From JAUVXJ01 sp034430275 (lineage in GTDB: Bacteria; Chloroflexota; Anaerolineae; UBA7937; B3-Chlor), in NCBI GenBank assembly GCA_034430275.1, contig DAOUEW010000410.1, forward strand, positions 1 to 47,997: DNA of 47,997 nucleotides, read 5' to 3'. This document shows positions 17,004 to 24,647 of the stretch, piece after piece. Position 1 is the stretch's first letter; each line of letters starts with the position of its first letter. Both the position numbers and the translations under genes were made by a program. Under the pieces are notes generated by a model. That model was not told where the DNA came from and did no database searches. It saw nothing but the letters and a program-made list of their open reading frames with translations.

Positions 17004-18101
17004 ATGAGCCGACGGGAGAAGGCAGAGCGACTGCTCTTGATCTGCGCATTCGGGGTCATCGTAGTCGCGCTGGCTACCTACGGGCTCGGCTCCCAGCCTG
17101 ACGTGCTGGTGAGGGTGTTTGGAGCCGTCGGACTGGCTACCGTGTGGGTGGTCTGTCTGCTCGTGTTTCTTGGCATGGCTTTGTCTGGTCCGGTGTCTCC
17201 GTGGCGGCGCAGTCTGGCTGCCTTGGGAGTGTTGGTCATCTCAGCGCTGGCCTTCTGGGTGGGGCTGCCAGCCTGGGTTGAGGTTTGGGACCGTCTCGGC
17301 GGTCGCAACGATCTTCCCCGCTACAGTCTCACGGGCGCCGACTACTTTGCCTTCGCCGAGGATCACTACCAGCGGGGTCAGTATTACGAAGCTGTTAGAG
17401 ACTACTCTGAGGCGATTCGTCTGGCACCCGACTGGGCCATGGCATACTACGGTCGGGCGTGTGCGTACATGCGACTTGGCGGGCGTGAAGAAGCGATTAT
17501 CGACTTCGAGGAGGCCACTCGGCTAGACCCGGGCCTCGGCTGGGCCTTCTGCCGACTGGGGGATACCTATTCGGCGCTAGGCCGCTACGAGGAGGCTATC
17601 GAGGATTACAACGAGGCCATCCGTTTGGATCCGCAGTCCGCAGGACCATACGCAGGTCGGGCGGCGGCCTATTATGAGCAGGGCTGGTATGCGGGGGCTA
17701 TCTCCGACTGCAACACGGCGCTGTCGCTCAGTCCGGGTTACCGGGAGGCCTATCGCACGAGGGGGTTGGCGTTGCATGCCCAAAGCGACTTCGAGGGAGC
17801 CATCGCAGACTACACCGCAGCCCTGCACATCAACCCCAGCTACCACGAGATATGGTACGATCGCGGACGTGCGTACGCCTCTCTGGGCAGGTACGAGGAG
17901 GCCGCAGCCGACTGCTCTGAGGCTATCAGGCTAAACCCCAACTACGCGCAGGCCTACTGCCAGCGCGGGTTCGTCTACCAGGAACTAGATCGAGAGGACG
18001 AGGCCCTGGAGGACTTCCAGTCGTGCCTGGCATTGGCTACAGACGACGAACGACTGATAGACGAGGCCCAGGGCTACCTGGACCAGATGCGCCAGCGGTG
18101 A
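17004..18101 (+). CDS. membrane-anchored TPR protein
   Basis: A 365-residue protein. Residues 1-95 contain three hydrophobic helices. From about residue 110 to the end there are seven tetratricopeptide repeats with the usual spacing (A..DY..AI.L.P….AY..RG.AY). TPR arrays bind other proteins; the partner is unknown. The topology puts the repeat array on one side of the membrane, the side not being decidable here. ATG 17004 is preceded by GGAGAGGAGAG, and a strong promoter lies upstream. It appears to be a single-gene unit. Confidence 0.88.
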   Translation: MSRREKAERLLLICAFGVIVVALATYGLGSQPDVLVRVFGAVGLATVWVVCLLVFLGMALSGPVSPWRRSLAALGVLVISALAFWVGLPAWVEVWDRLGGRNDLPRYSLTGADYFAFAEDHYQRGQYYEAVRDYSEAIRLAPDWAMAYYGRACAYMRLGGREEAIIDFEEATRLDPGLGWAFCRLGDTYSALGRYEEAIEDYNEAIRLDPQSAGPYAGRAAAYYEQGWYAGAISDCNTALSLSPGYREAYRTRGLALHAQSDFEGAIADYTAALHINPSYHEIWYDRGRAYASLGRYEEAAADCSEAIRLNPNYAQAYCQRGFVYQELDREDEALEDFQSCLALATDDERLIDEAQGYLDQMRQR

Positions 18102-18217
18102 CGAGACCAGGGCAGAAGCTTCTCCACCCTCTGACAGCGCTTGTACTCCCCTTCCACCGCCCATAGAATCGACGTTGCTCCAGCGCGAGCGGGATAGTAT
18201 CAGGTAGTCTGATCTCA

Positions 18218-18489
18218 TGGAAAGCACCGACCAGTCGCGCGAGAATTCGTGACTCTCTCGCAGGGAGTTTCTAAGCATTGGCTGTGGAACTCTGGCGGGC
18301 GGGGCAGCGTCCTGCCTGCTGGCGACTGTCTACGCCACGCAGGTCGAGCCGCGCTGGATAGAGGTCACCAGGCTCGAGGTCAGCGTGCCCGGACTCCCGC
18401 CAGGGTTGGATGGGCTCTCCTGCGGCCATGTCGCCTGGCCAGCACCAGTGCTCGACTCCCGCGGGAGAGGACCGGCGAAGAGCGCGTGA
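18218..18489 (+). pseudogene. remnant of a Tat-exported metallophosphoesterase (YkuE-like)
   Basis: From ATG 18218 the frame reads 11 codons (MESTDQSRENS), then TGA at 18250-18252. It continues as LSRREFLSIGCGTLAGG, a twin-arginine signal, followed by EPRWIEVTRLEVSVPGLPPG. Those are the first ~50 residues of YkuE-type phosphoesterases that carry a twin-arginine leader. The expected metal-binding segment (a D.H motif) never arrives; after LDGLSC the similarity stops and the frame ends at 18489. A nonsense codon plus loss of the catalytic domain make this a pseudogene. Confidence 0.6.
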
Positions 18490-18602
18490 GCGGTGAGGGC
18501 CTGTTCTCGCGAGGGTTGTGAGGATGTCGAGGATCGAGCACAATCTCTAGAGATGCTGTGTGTGGCTGGAGACCAAAATGCTGGAAAGGAGCAGACGCGT
18601 AG

Positions 18603-18968
18603 ATGCACAGTGACGAGGTCGTGGAACACTTCACGAACCCGCGCAACGTGGGATCGATCGAGGATGCAACTTGTATAGGAAACGCAGGCAACCCGGCGGA
18701 TGGAGACACGGTCCGCCTCTATCTCGAGATCGAGGACGAGAGGATCGTGGGCGCCAAGGTCAAGGTCTTTGGCTGCCCTACAGCCATCGCGGCGGCCAGT
18801 GTGCTCACGGAGTTGATCATCGGGAAGTCTGTCGACGAAGCACTGGCGTTGCGGAATGAGGACGTGTCGGAGGCTCTGGGCGGCTTGCCAGAGAGCAAGC
18901 TGCACTGTTCCGTGCTTGCAGAGGCCGTCCTCGAGGACGCCATTTCGCAGTATCGGAACAGCGGTTGA
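18603..18968 (+). CDS. NifU/IscU-like iron-sulfur scaffold, Cys-to-Asp variant
   Basis: A 121-residue IscU-fold protein. Of the three scaffold cysteines, the second (C58 in VFGCPTAIAAAS) and third (C102 in KLHCS) are present, but the first is Asp (D33 in NPADGD, where classical IscU has NP.CGD). A nearby C24 is not at the usual place. Similar NPxDGD variants exist, as far as I recall, in clostridia and thermophiles, so this is probably a subfamily rather than damage. No isc/suf genes adjoin it. AAAGGAG lies 11 nt before the ATG. It could still donate or hold a cluster with altered ligation. Confidence 0.85.
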   Translation: MHSDEVVEHFTNPRNVGSIEDATCIGNAGNPADGDTVRLYLEIEDERIVGAKVKVFGCPTAIAAASVLTELIIGKSVDEALALRNEDVSEALGGLPESKLHCSVLAEAVLEDAISQYRNSG

Positions 18969-19148
18969 CGGTCAAGACGTATCGAGCTTGGACACTCTGC
19001 TGGTAGGAGTGCTGGGCGTTTGGCTGCAGCCTTTCTGGATGTCCTCTGAAGCGGCCGCACCGCTACACCTCCGGTCTGGGCCTGACCTTCTCGTGCCGAT
19101 GGGGTCCCTGCCCAGGGAATTGGAGGATGACAGCAGGGGTGGGAGGCG

Positions 19149-19709
19149 ATGACCGAGGGACAACAGACCTTCGAAGGATACGGTTACCGCACTAGTTCGC
19201 GGTTCGGGAGCTGGACCAGGATCAAAGTGGATGGCGAAGCGGTCTCGATCTCCGGGCCGCGGGTGGGGGTACTCCCCTATCGTCTGTGGCTAGCCTCTCA
19301 GCTCCTTGTTCTGGCGCTCGTTGTTCCCGCCGTACTGGTCAGCGTCGTGGTCAGAGACTGGCGGTACTTGCTGCTCGTGCCAGCGCTGCTTGTCCTGCAC
19401 TGGTACGTGGGGGTGATGGGTGCGGCCGGGCTGTGGGAGCTGGCCAACATGACGGCCATCGGATCTGGACGTCCCATTCACACCTTCCCGGTCGGCTCTG
19501 TGAAGAGGGTGAAGATCGGTCCTGGTTGGGCCAGGAAGGGTCTGTGACTCGTTATTCTGCCCTACGTCGCAGGGATCAACAAGATGGCCGAAGGACACAC
19601 CGTGTCCTTCGAGGCGCCGGCCGGAGACACGGAAGGCGACGCTGTGTACGCCTTCCACATGAACACGGAAGAAGAGGCCAGTCAACTCGCCACGTTGCTC
19701 GGTAGCTAG
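19149..19709 (+). pseudogene. two-helix membrane protein interrupted by an in-frame TGA
   Basis: The frame from ATG 19149 (GGGTGGGAGGCG upstream) encodes 132 residues with two hydrophobic helices (about 45-65 and 72-90) and stops at TGA 19545-19547. After that single codon the same frame continues for 53 codons of plausible protein (LVILPYVAGINK … MNTEEEASQLATLL) to TAG 19707. The hydrophobic context fits a Trp codon turned into TGA by one base change. Nearby genes use TGA as a normal stop, so code change is unlikely. It may be a recent pseudogene, a strain variant or a sequencing error. The family is not recognised. Confidence 0.6.
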
Positions 19710-19824
19710 GGAGCGCTCGGAGGGTGGGGGCGTCTCTCTGGCCGGCCTCGAATGAGGCACAACCCCTGGGTGTCCAACGGCAAGCGAAGAAGCTGAGACA
19801 GAACCACGGTCTGTATCCATACGT

Positions 19825-19848
19825 AGGCCCGCGACATGTCGTGGGCCT
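19825..19848. repeat. 24-bp near-perfect inverted repeat
   Basis: AGGCCC, G, CGACATGTCG, T, GGGCCT: a palindrome with a single mismatched pair. No T-run follows. It lies between the interrupted membrane gene and the recombinase promoter, and could be a terminator stem, an operator or a recombinase site. Confidence 0.55.
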
Positions 19849-19923
19849 GCGCTCATACAGTGTGCGAGGGCATGAGGAGCTACAGACTCGCTGGATCGGT
19901 GCGGGCTTGACGAGGCGGCAAGT

Positions 19924-19952
19924 TTGACAATGACGAGCGTCTCGGTTACAAT
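19924..19952 (+). promoter_or_regulatory. sigma-70-type promoter of the recombinase gene
   Basis: TTGACA at 19924-19929, a 17-nt spacer and TACAAT at 19947-19952, eleven of twelve consensus bases. The start would be near 19959 in an AT-rich patch. Confidence 0.75.
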
Positions 19953-20032
19953 AATTACGCATAAGGCTATATTATCCGCCATACCCTCCCGTACGAGTGT
20001 CTGAACAATCTCGCTGGCATCGTAGGTTGGCG

Positions 20033-20935
20033 ATGAGTGAAACGGTACTGGAAGGCGCTGCAATCCAATACGGTGAGTACCTGGCACTGTCCGGGCTGGC
20101 AGAGCGGACCGCGAAGAACTACGTCGCGGATCTGAGGCATTTCGCTTCGTGGCTCGATCGTGGAGGCAGGGGACCACTGCTGCGGACGACTGAGGAGGAC
20201 CTTCGAGCCTACTGTCTCAACCTGGTGACGGCCAAGGCGCACCCGCCCGCGACCGTCAATCGTCGGCTGCAGGGTGTCCGCAAGTTCTTCAAGTATGCCG
20301 TTCAGGCCGGGCTCGTGGACCAGGATCCCACGCTAGGGATCAAGCTGCTGCCGCTGGCGAGGACGGAGGGAGCGAGGGGACTGGATCGCCTGGAGGTCGA
20401 GCGCTTGCTGGAGGCGGTCAGAGATCGATCCTCACGTCTTGCGAAGCGTGACTACGCCATCATCCAACTTATGCTTCAGACCGGAATCCGTGTAGGAGAA
20501 CTGACCAGGCTGAGATTGGCTCACGTCGAGTTGGGCGAGGACAACGGTTCGGTGAGCGTCCCGGGAGAGGGAGCCTCCAAAGGTCGAGAGGTACCTCTGA
20601 GTAGCTCGGTACGCAAGGCCATCGAGGTCTACCTGGCTGAACGCGCGGGATCGACGAGCGAGTTCTTGTTCCTCAGTGTGAAGGGCGAGCCTCTGTCTGT
20701 GCGGTCGGTGCAGAGATTGGTCAGTACTTACGCGGAGGCGGCCGGACTGAAAAACGTATCTACTTATACGCTGCGCCAGACTTGCGGGCAGCAACTGCTT
20801 AGAGACACCGGGGACTTGCCATTGGTGGCCAGGGTTATGGGCCACAAGCGGCTGGAGACGGCCATCAAGTACATCCTGCCCGGGCAGGAGGATCTATCGG
20901 AGGTAGCTGAGAGGAGCTCCCTCAACGTCTACTAG
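20033..20935 (+). CDS. tyrosine recombinase (XerC/D-like) with altered active site
   Basis: A 300-residue protein with an N-terminal SAM-like core-binding domain (about 10-95) and a C-terminal catalytic domain. Catalytic positions: R153 (GIRVGEL), K183, R248, H271 (VMGHKR) and the nucleophile Y280 are present. The box II His of HxLRH is Tyr (Y245 in YTLRQ), and the following His is Gln. Length is normal for XerC/D. No excisionase, phage or transposon gene adjoins it, so it may act on a chromosomal or lost element. The start is uncertain: ATG 20033 is chosen over GTG 19997; neither has a strong ribosome-binding site. Confidence 0.88.
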   Translation: MSETVLEGAAIQYGEYLALSGLAERTAKNYVADLRHFASWLDRGGRGPLLRTTEEDLRAYCLNLVTAKAHPPATVNRRLQGVRKFFKYAVQAGLVDQDPTLGIKLLPLARTEGARGLDRLEVERLLEAVRDRSSRLAKRDYAIIQLMLQTGIRVGELTRLRLAHVELGEDNGSVSVPGEGASKGREVPLSSSVRKAIEVYLAERAGSTSEFLFLSVKGEPLSVRSVQRLVSTYAEAAGLKNVSTYTLRQTCGQQLLRDTGDLPLVARVMGHKRLETAIKYILPGQEDLSEVAERSSLNVY

Positions 20936-21198
20936 ACTGAGGGAGGCGCACAAGGAAGTCTTCTGTGCTTGCGATCGTAGACTTGCCTCGAGGGCAGGGC
21001 GATGCTGGCTCGGACACTCCGCCTCGAGGGCTTTGGGGCTGGAAATGGAACTGAGTTGTGTGGTGGGAGAGACGAAGAACGGGGTGTCGTCGTTGGTGCC
21101 TGGAGTTCGCTACGGGCTGACGGCGCAAGGTGGAAGTGGAGAAGGAACCAAGTGACACGATACAGTGCTGAGGTCACCAGCTAGAGAGGCAGGGCGAG
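20936..21198. other. intergenic region before the CarD-like gene
   Basis: 263 bp with no supported gene and no convincing hexamer pair. It ends in a purine-rich stretch that provides the ribosome-binding site of the CarD-like gene. Confidence 0.4.
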
Positions 21199-21714
21199 AT
21201 GGCAGAACTACGGGTGGGCGACAAGGTCTTGCACCCCGTCTACGGTGCCGGTACGCTTGTCTCCATAGAGAAGCGGGGCCGTGATGGAACTGCCTCGAGG
21301 TACTACGTCATAGAGCTGCTTCAGGGCAAGGGACGCCTGCTGACGCCTGTGGAGAAATCGGAAGAGCTGGGACTGCGAAAACCGGTGGCCAAGGCGGACC
21401 GTAGCGGACTGTCCAAGGTCTTCTCAGGGCGTCCCAGGAAGCTATCTGAGGACTATCGCAAGAGGCGTGGCGTGATCGACCAACGTCTCCGAGAAGGGAG
21501 TTTCATCGAAGTCGGCCGTGTAGTCCGCGATCTTGGGTGGGTGGAAAGCCAGGGGCGAGCGACGACAGGCGACCGTCGGATGCTCCAGAGGGCCAAGGAG
21601 CTTTTGGCGAAGGAACTGGCTGCCTCCGAGGGCATCGCCGAGGACGAGGCCATGGAGAGAATAGATGCTGCTCTCGAGCGCAGGTTGGCACCTCGGGGGG
21701 CTGGTGGCGATTGA
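21199..21714 (+). CDS. CarD/CdnL-TRCF family transcriptional regulator
   Basis: A 171-residue protein. The N-terminal RNA polymerase interaction domain shows the family opening, VGDKVLHPVYGAGTLVSIEKR…, then YYVIEL and a return strand with LLTPVE (residues 5-55). The C-terminal part is helical, with an RKRRGVIDQRLREG segment as in CarD proteins, where this half contacts promoter DNA. CarD-type factors stabilise open complexes at many promoters by binding the beta subunit. AGGCAGGGCGAG precedes the ATG. It stands alone. Confidence 0.88.
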   Translation: MAELRVGDKVLHPVYGAGTLVSIEKRGRDGTASRYYVIELLQGKGRLLTPVEKSEELGLRKPVAKADRSGLSKVFSGRPRKLSEDYRKRRGVIDQRLREGSFIEVGRVVRDLGWVESQGRATTGDRRMLQRAKELLAKELAASEGIAEDEAMERIDAALERRLAPRGAGGD

Positions 21715-22093
21715 AGTTGCCCGGTCTCTCGACTGCTGGTAATCTAGAGACGTGGAGTACGAGGACTGGAAGTGTGAGCGCCACGCAGCGACTGGCTTGG
21801 GTCGGAGAGTGGACCTGGTGATTGCGGCCGGGAAAGGGAGAGGGCTGGGGAGCGCTTGCAGAAAGGTAGCGGGTGGGTCGCTGCAGTGTCTCGGATAGTC
21901 GGGTGAATTGAATACCGTCGTGCGTTTGTGACTCGGTCACGCCTGCCCGTTAGTCAGAGGATAGCAGGTGCGCCGAGTCTTTGTGTGGGCCTCGAGACGC
22001 GGCGTGACGGCCAACGGAAGTCCAGACTCCACTGTGTGCTTGTCCCATTTGACCAGGGATGGGCTTGGAGGCTGCAAGAAGAGGTAACAGCTG
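21715..22093. other. about 380-bp stretch without a gene
   Basis: No supported coding frame. One small hairpin, GTGAC-TCG-GTCAC at 21928-21940, was seen. It should contain the promoter of the TreT-like gene, but no good hexamer pair could be picked. Confidence 0.4.
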
Positions 22094-23326
22094 GTGAGAG
22101 ACCTGGGGATAGTGCAGGTAGAGGACTACGAGCAGTTCGTCGGGGCTGAGACGATCGAGCGTGTGAAGGACAAGGCCAGGGCTCTTCAAGGTCTCCGCGT
22201 AGCCCACGTCAATTCCACCTACTACGGCGGTGGCGTGGCCGAGATGCTCTCTTCCCTGACGCTGCTGATGAATGCTGTGGGCATCAACACGGAGTGGCGG
22301 GTCATCCAGGGCTCGCCTGACTTCTTCAGCGTGACCAAGAAGATGCACAACGCGCTTCAGGGCGGGGAGATCAACCTGAGCGAGCTGAAGCGCGAGATCT
22401 ACGAGGGTGTCGTGTATGAGAACGCGATCAGAAACCACCTGGATCACGACAGGGTGGTGGTCCATGATCCCCAGCCTCTTCCCCTCGTCACCCACTACCA
22501 GAAGAAAGGACCGTGGATCTGGAGATGTCACGTCGATCTCACGGAGCCGAACCGGGAACTGTGGGACTACCTGGCGCCGTTTGTGGAGAAGTACGATGCG
22601 GTGATCCTTACGCTCGAAGAGTATGCTCTGGAGACCAGCGTGCCCCAGGTGTTCTTCTTGCCGGCCATCGACCCCTTCTCCATCAAGAACAGGCAGCTCA
22701 GCGAAGAAGAGAAGCAAGCGCGTCTGGACTACTATGGGATCCCCACGGACCTGCCGCTCGTGACCCAGGTCTCTCGTTTTGATCGATGGAAGGACCCCGA
22801 GGGTGTCGTGGAGGCCTTCAAACTGGCCAGGGAGCGGGTGGACGCCACCTTGGTGCTGCTAGGAGACGTGGCCACGGACGACCCGGAGGGTGAGGAAGTC
22901 TACCAGTCGTTGCTCGGCTGCCGTGAAGAACGCATCATTATCCTGGCGCGGCAGGACACGGCTCTAGTGAATGCTCTCCAGAGCAGGTCGGCCGTTGTCC
23001 TGCAGAAGTCACTCCGCGAGGGCTTCGGACTCACTGTGACCGAGGCGATGTGGAAAGGCACACCGGTGATCGGTGGCGATGTGGGCGGGATCAGGTATCA
23101 GATCGTGGACGGGGCGAATGGGTTTCTGGTGTCCACGGTGGAGCAAGCTGCGGATAGAATCGTCCAGTTGCTGACCGATGATGAATTGTGTCAAACGATG
23201 GGGCGGAGGGGCAGGGAGACGGTAAGGGAGAGGTTTCTGATGATCCGGCTCTTGGAGCAGTATCTCGATCTGCTCGGCTCATTCGAGACGATCTACAGGT
23301 TGCCATCGTTTGGGGGGTCTTGTTGA
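22094..23326 (+). CDS. treT: trehalose synthase, TreT-like GT4 glycosyltransferase
   Basis: A 410-residue GT-B enzyme. The opening HVNSTYYGGGVAEMLSSL (about residues 38-55), the W/IQGSPDFFSVTKKMHNALQG segment and the nucleotide-sugar site SLREGFGLTVTEAMWKGTPVIG with its E-x7-E pattern match trehalose glycosyltransferring synthases. These join glucose and NDP-glucose to trehalose, and can run in reverse. Length is typical. The start is GTG 22094, with GAGGTAACAG upstream. A small Cys/Gly-rich ORF begins 2 bp after the stop. A GT20 trehalose-6-phosphate synthase lies 5 kb downstream, so the cell has two routes. The related trehalose phosphorylase activity cannot be excluded. Confidence 0.85.
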   Translation: MRDLGIVQVEDYEQFVGAETIERVKDKARALQGLRVAHVNSTYYGGGVAEMLSSLTLLMNAVGINTEWRVIQGSPDFFSVTKKMHNALQGGEINLSELKREIYEGVVYENAIRNHLDHDRVVVHDPQPLPLVTHYQKKGPWIWRCHVDLTEPNRELWDYLAPFVEKYDAVILTLEEYALETSVPQVFFLPAIDPFSIKNRQLSEEEKQARLDYYGIPTDLPLVTQVSRFDRWKDPEGVVEAFKLARERVDATLVLLGDVATDDPEGEEVYQSLLGCREERIIILARQDTALVNALQSRSAVVLQKSLREGFGLTVTEAMWKGTPVIGGDVGGIRYQIVDGANGFLVSTVEQAADRIVQLLTDDELCQTMGRRGRETVRERFLMIRLLEQYLDLLGSFETIYRLPSFGGSC

Positions 23327-23328
23327 TC

Positions 23329-23484
23329 ATGGGCCGCGAGGGAGCGGGCTGCATGGCGCATGGCCTGTGCGGAGGCGGCTGTTCCGGTGGTCTGCCTTGT
23401 ACAGACTTGGGGAAGAGCAGAGTAGGTGCGGTAGGGGCGGGAGTCATTATCGCTGTGCTGCCCCGACGGTGCCCGGAAGATTGA
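23329..23484 (+). CDS. small Cys/Gly-rich ORF
   Basis: 51 residues. The first 24 carry four Cys in CMAHGLCGGGCSGGLPC spacing (C8, C14, C18, C24); a weakly hydrophobic glycine-rich stretch follows (about 32-44), and the end is PRRCPED. It begins 2 bp after the trehalose synthase stop, with GGGGGGTCTT upstream, which suggests coupled translation. The Cys could bind a metal. No family is recognised; it may also be a chance frame. Confidence 0.4.
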   Translation: MGREGAGCMAHGLCGGGCSGGLPCTDLGKSRVGAVGAGVIIAVLPRRCPED

Positions 23485-23500
23485 GAAGGAGGTGTGTTGG

Positions 23501-23734
23501 TTGAGGAAGCTTGTGACGGGTGAGCGAATCACCGCTGAGCGCCTTGGACTCAGGAACCTGCCTGGGGGCTGGAGCGGCGCTCCGCTGGAGCAACTCTTGG
23601 CTAGCGCCGCGAAGATCATCGAGCAGGGCGAGACGACTGGTGGCACGAGGGATCCGCGTCTGGAGGCGGCCCTCAAGCTGCTGGAGTACAAGGAACGTTT
23701 GGACGCGGGGGACAAGAAGGCGCGCCGATCATAA
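23501..23734 (+). CDS. hypothetical helical protein with TTG start
   Basis: A 77-residue soluble protein, mostly helical and ending in basic residues (DAGDKKARRS). The start TTG 23501 is fixed by AAGGAGGT at 23486-23493, seven bases away; the GTG at 23492 lies inside that site. I do not recognise the family. It is the last gene before the rpsU promoter. Confidence 0.55.
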   Translation: MRKLVTGERITAERLGLRNLPGGWSGAPLEQLLASAAKIIEQGETTGGTRDPRLEAALKLLEYKERLDAGDKKARRS

Positions 23735-23901
23735 GCCAGCCTCGCACGGGGGCGCCCGGACCTGAAGGCACGTCTGCGCAGGGCGCTGTTGAGGCAGGGC
23801 CCGATAGGTTGCTCAGAGAGGACCGTGCGACTCCCGGTGCGGCGACAATAGTCAGGATAGGTGTCGCGCTCGCTTGGTGCCAGCCGTAGGTGGTGGCCCA
23901 C

Positions 23902-23930
23902 TTGACAGCCAGCAGAGTGTTGCATATAAT
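23902..23930 (+). promoter_or_regulatory. perfect consensus sigma-70 promoter
   Basis: TTGACA at 23902-23907, exactly 17 nt, TATAAT at 23925-23930: twelve of twelve consensus bases. Transcription would start near 23937 and face rpsU, whose start is 437 nt further on. Perfect matches are typical of stable-RNA and ribosomal promoters. Confidence 0.85.
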
Positions 23931-23936
23931 AGTGGC

Positions 23937-24373
23937 AGATAACTGTAGCTTATACGCCATGCACACTACATCGACGTGGCGGTGAAGGCTCGGTGCGGAG
24001 GCAACGAGGACGGCGATGGGGCCTGGGAACGGAAGGGAGAAGGGCGCGTGATTCCGTGGAAACGGCAGCGGTCGTGCCCGGTGATAGTGTGGCTGGCTTG
24101 GATGCGGCGACGATCCTATCTGGGGCCAGGTCGGTTTAGGATGATGTGTTGGAGGTAGCTGAGAGGCGTTCTTCAGATCCACGGTGGCTGTGGAGGAAGC
24201 CTGAGATGCTCTAGCCAGAGCGTGTGAGAGCGAGCCTGAACCAAGGCTCTGGTGCGCTGTGGACTCGGCTGCTCCGCTCGGCAACGATGCCGTGCAGGAT
24301 GGGCCGAGTTTTGCTGTTCTGTGCAGGGATGAGGCAACGAGTGAAGATGAGTTGAAGACGGGAGGTGTGTGAT
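23937..24373 (+). ncRNA. long structured leader or non-coding RNA before rpsU
   Basis: About 437 nt with no supported gene. Perfect stems: ACGGAA/TTCCGT (24029-24057), CCGT-GGAA-ACGG with a GNRA tetraloop (24054-24065, partly competing with the first), CCAGAGC/GCTCTGG (24215-24252), and ACTCGGC/GCCGAGT (24263-24309) followed by TTTTG and enclosing CGGCA-ACGA-TGCCG (24279-24292). The last looks like an attenuator. RNase P RNA, tmRNA and SRP RNA cores were looked for and not found. It is either a separate small RNA or a ribosomal-protein leader. Confidence 0.45.
24263..24313 (+). terminator. attenuator-like hairpin upstream of rpsU
   Basis: ACTCGGC at 24263-24269 pairs with GCCGAGT at 24303-24309, then TTTTG. 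Inside is a second perfect hairpin with an ACGA loop. It sits 60 nt before the rpsU start. Confidence 0.5.
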
Positions 24374-24592
24374 TTGTCGGTAAGTCTGAGACCAGGTGAG
24401 TCGCAGGAAGAGTTGTTGAAGCGATGGCGCAAGGCCGTGTCTAGGTCGGGGATTCTCAAGTCGCTGCGCAGAAAACGGTGGTTTGTGTCCAAGAGCGAAA
24501 AGCGGCGGATGGCGAAGAATAGAGCGATCCGCAAGGCCAGGCGCAAGAAGAACCGCCGGCGGCCCAACGGGGGCGGTCGTCCGCGACGCTAG
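24374..24592 (+). CDS. rpsU: small ribosomal subunit protein bS21
   Basis: A 72-residue bS21. The sequence VSLRPGESQEELLKRWRKAV, then KSLRRKRWFVSKSEKRR and the basic tail, is characteristic. bS21 binds the 30S platform near the anti-Shine-Dalgarno end of 16S rRNA and influences initiation. The start is TTG 24374, with GGGAGGTG about seven bases upstream; the GTG at 24365 falls in the ribosome-binding site. rpmI follows after 55 bp. It is expressed from the consensus promoter 470 bp upstream. Confidence 0.93.
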   Translation: MSVSLRPGESQEELLKRWRKAVSRSGILKSLRRKRWFVSKSEKRRMAKNRAIRKARRKKNRRRPNGGGRPRR

Positions 24593-24647
24593 TCGAACCT
24601 GGCGCCGTAGAGCGCAGCATGACCTAGTAGGAGTAACTGACGATACT

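Noticed and set aside
19545..19547. TGA as a selenocysteine or reassigned codon
   Set aside because: No selenocysteine insertion hairpin was recognised, the context is a hydrophobic strand, and nearby genes use TGA as a normal stop.
19290..20177. 295-codon minus-strand frame
   Set aside because: Antisense to the membrane gene and the recombinase start; no domain or start signal.
22010..22040. GGAAGTCCAGACTCC, slightly like the RNase P RNA 'GGAAAGTCC' core
   Set aside because: The other conserved regions of RNase P RNA are absent and the gap is too short.
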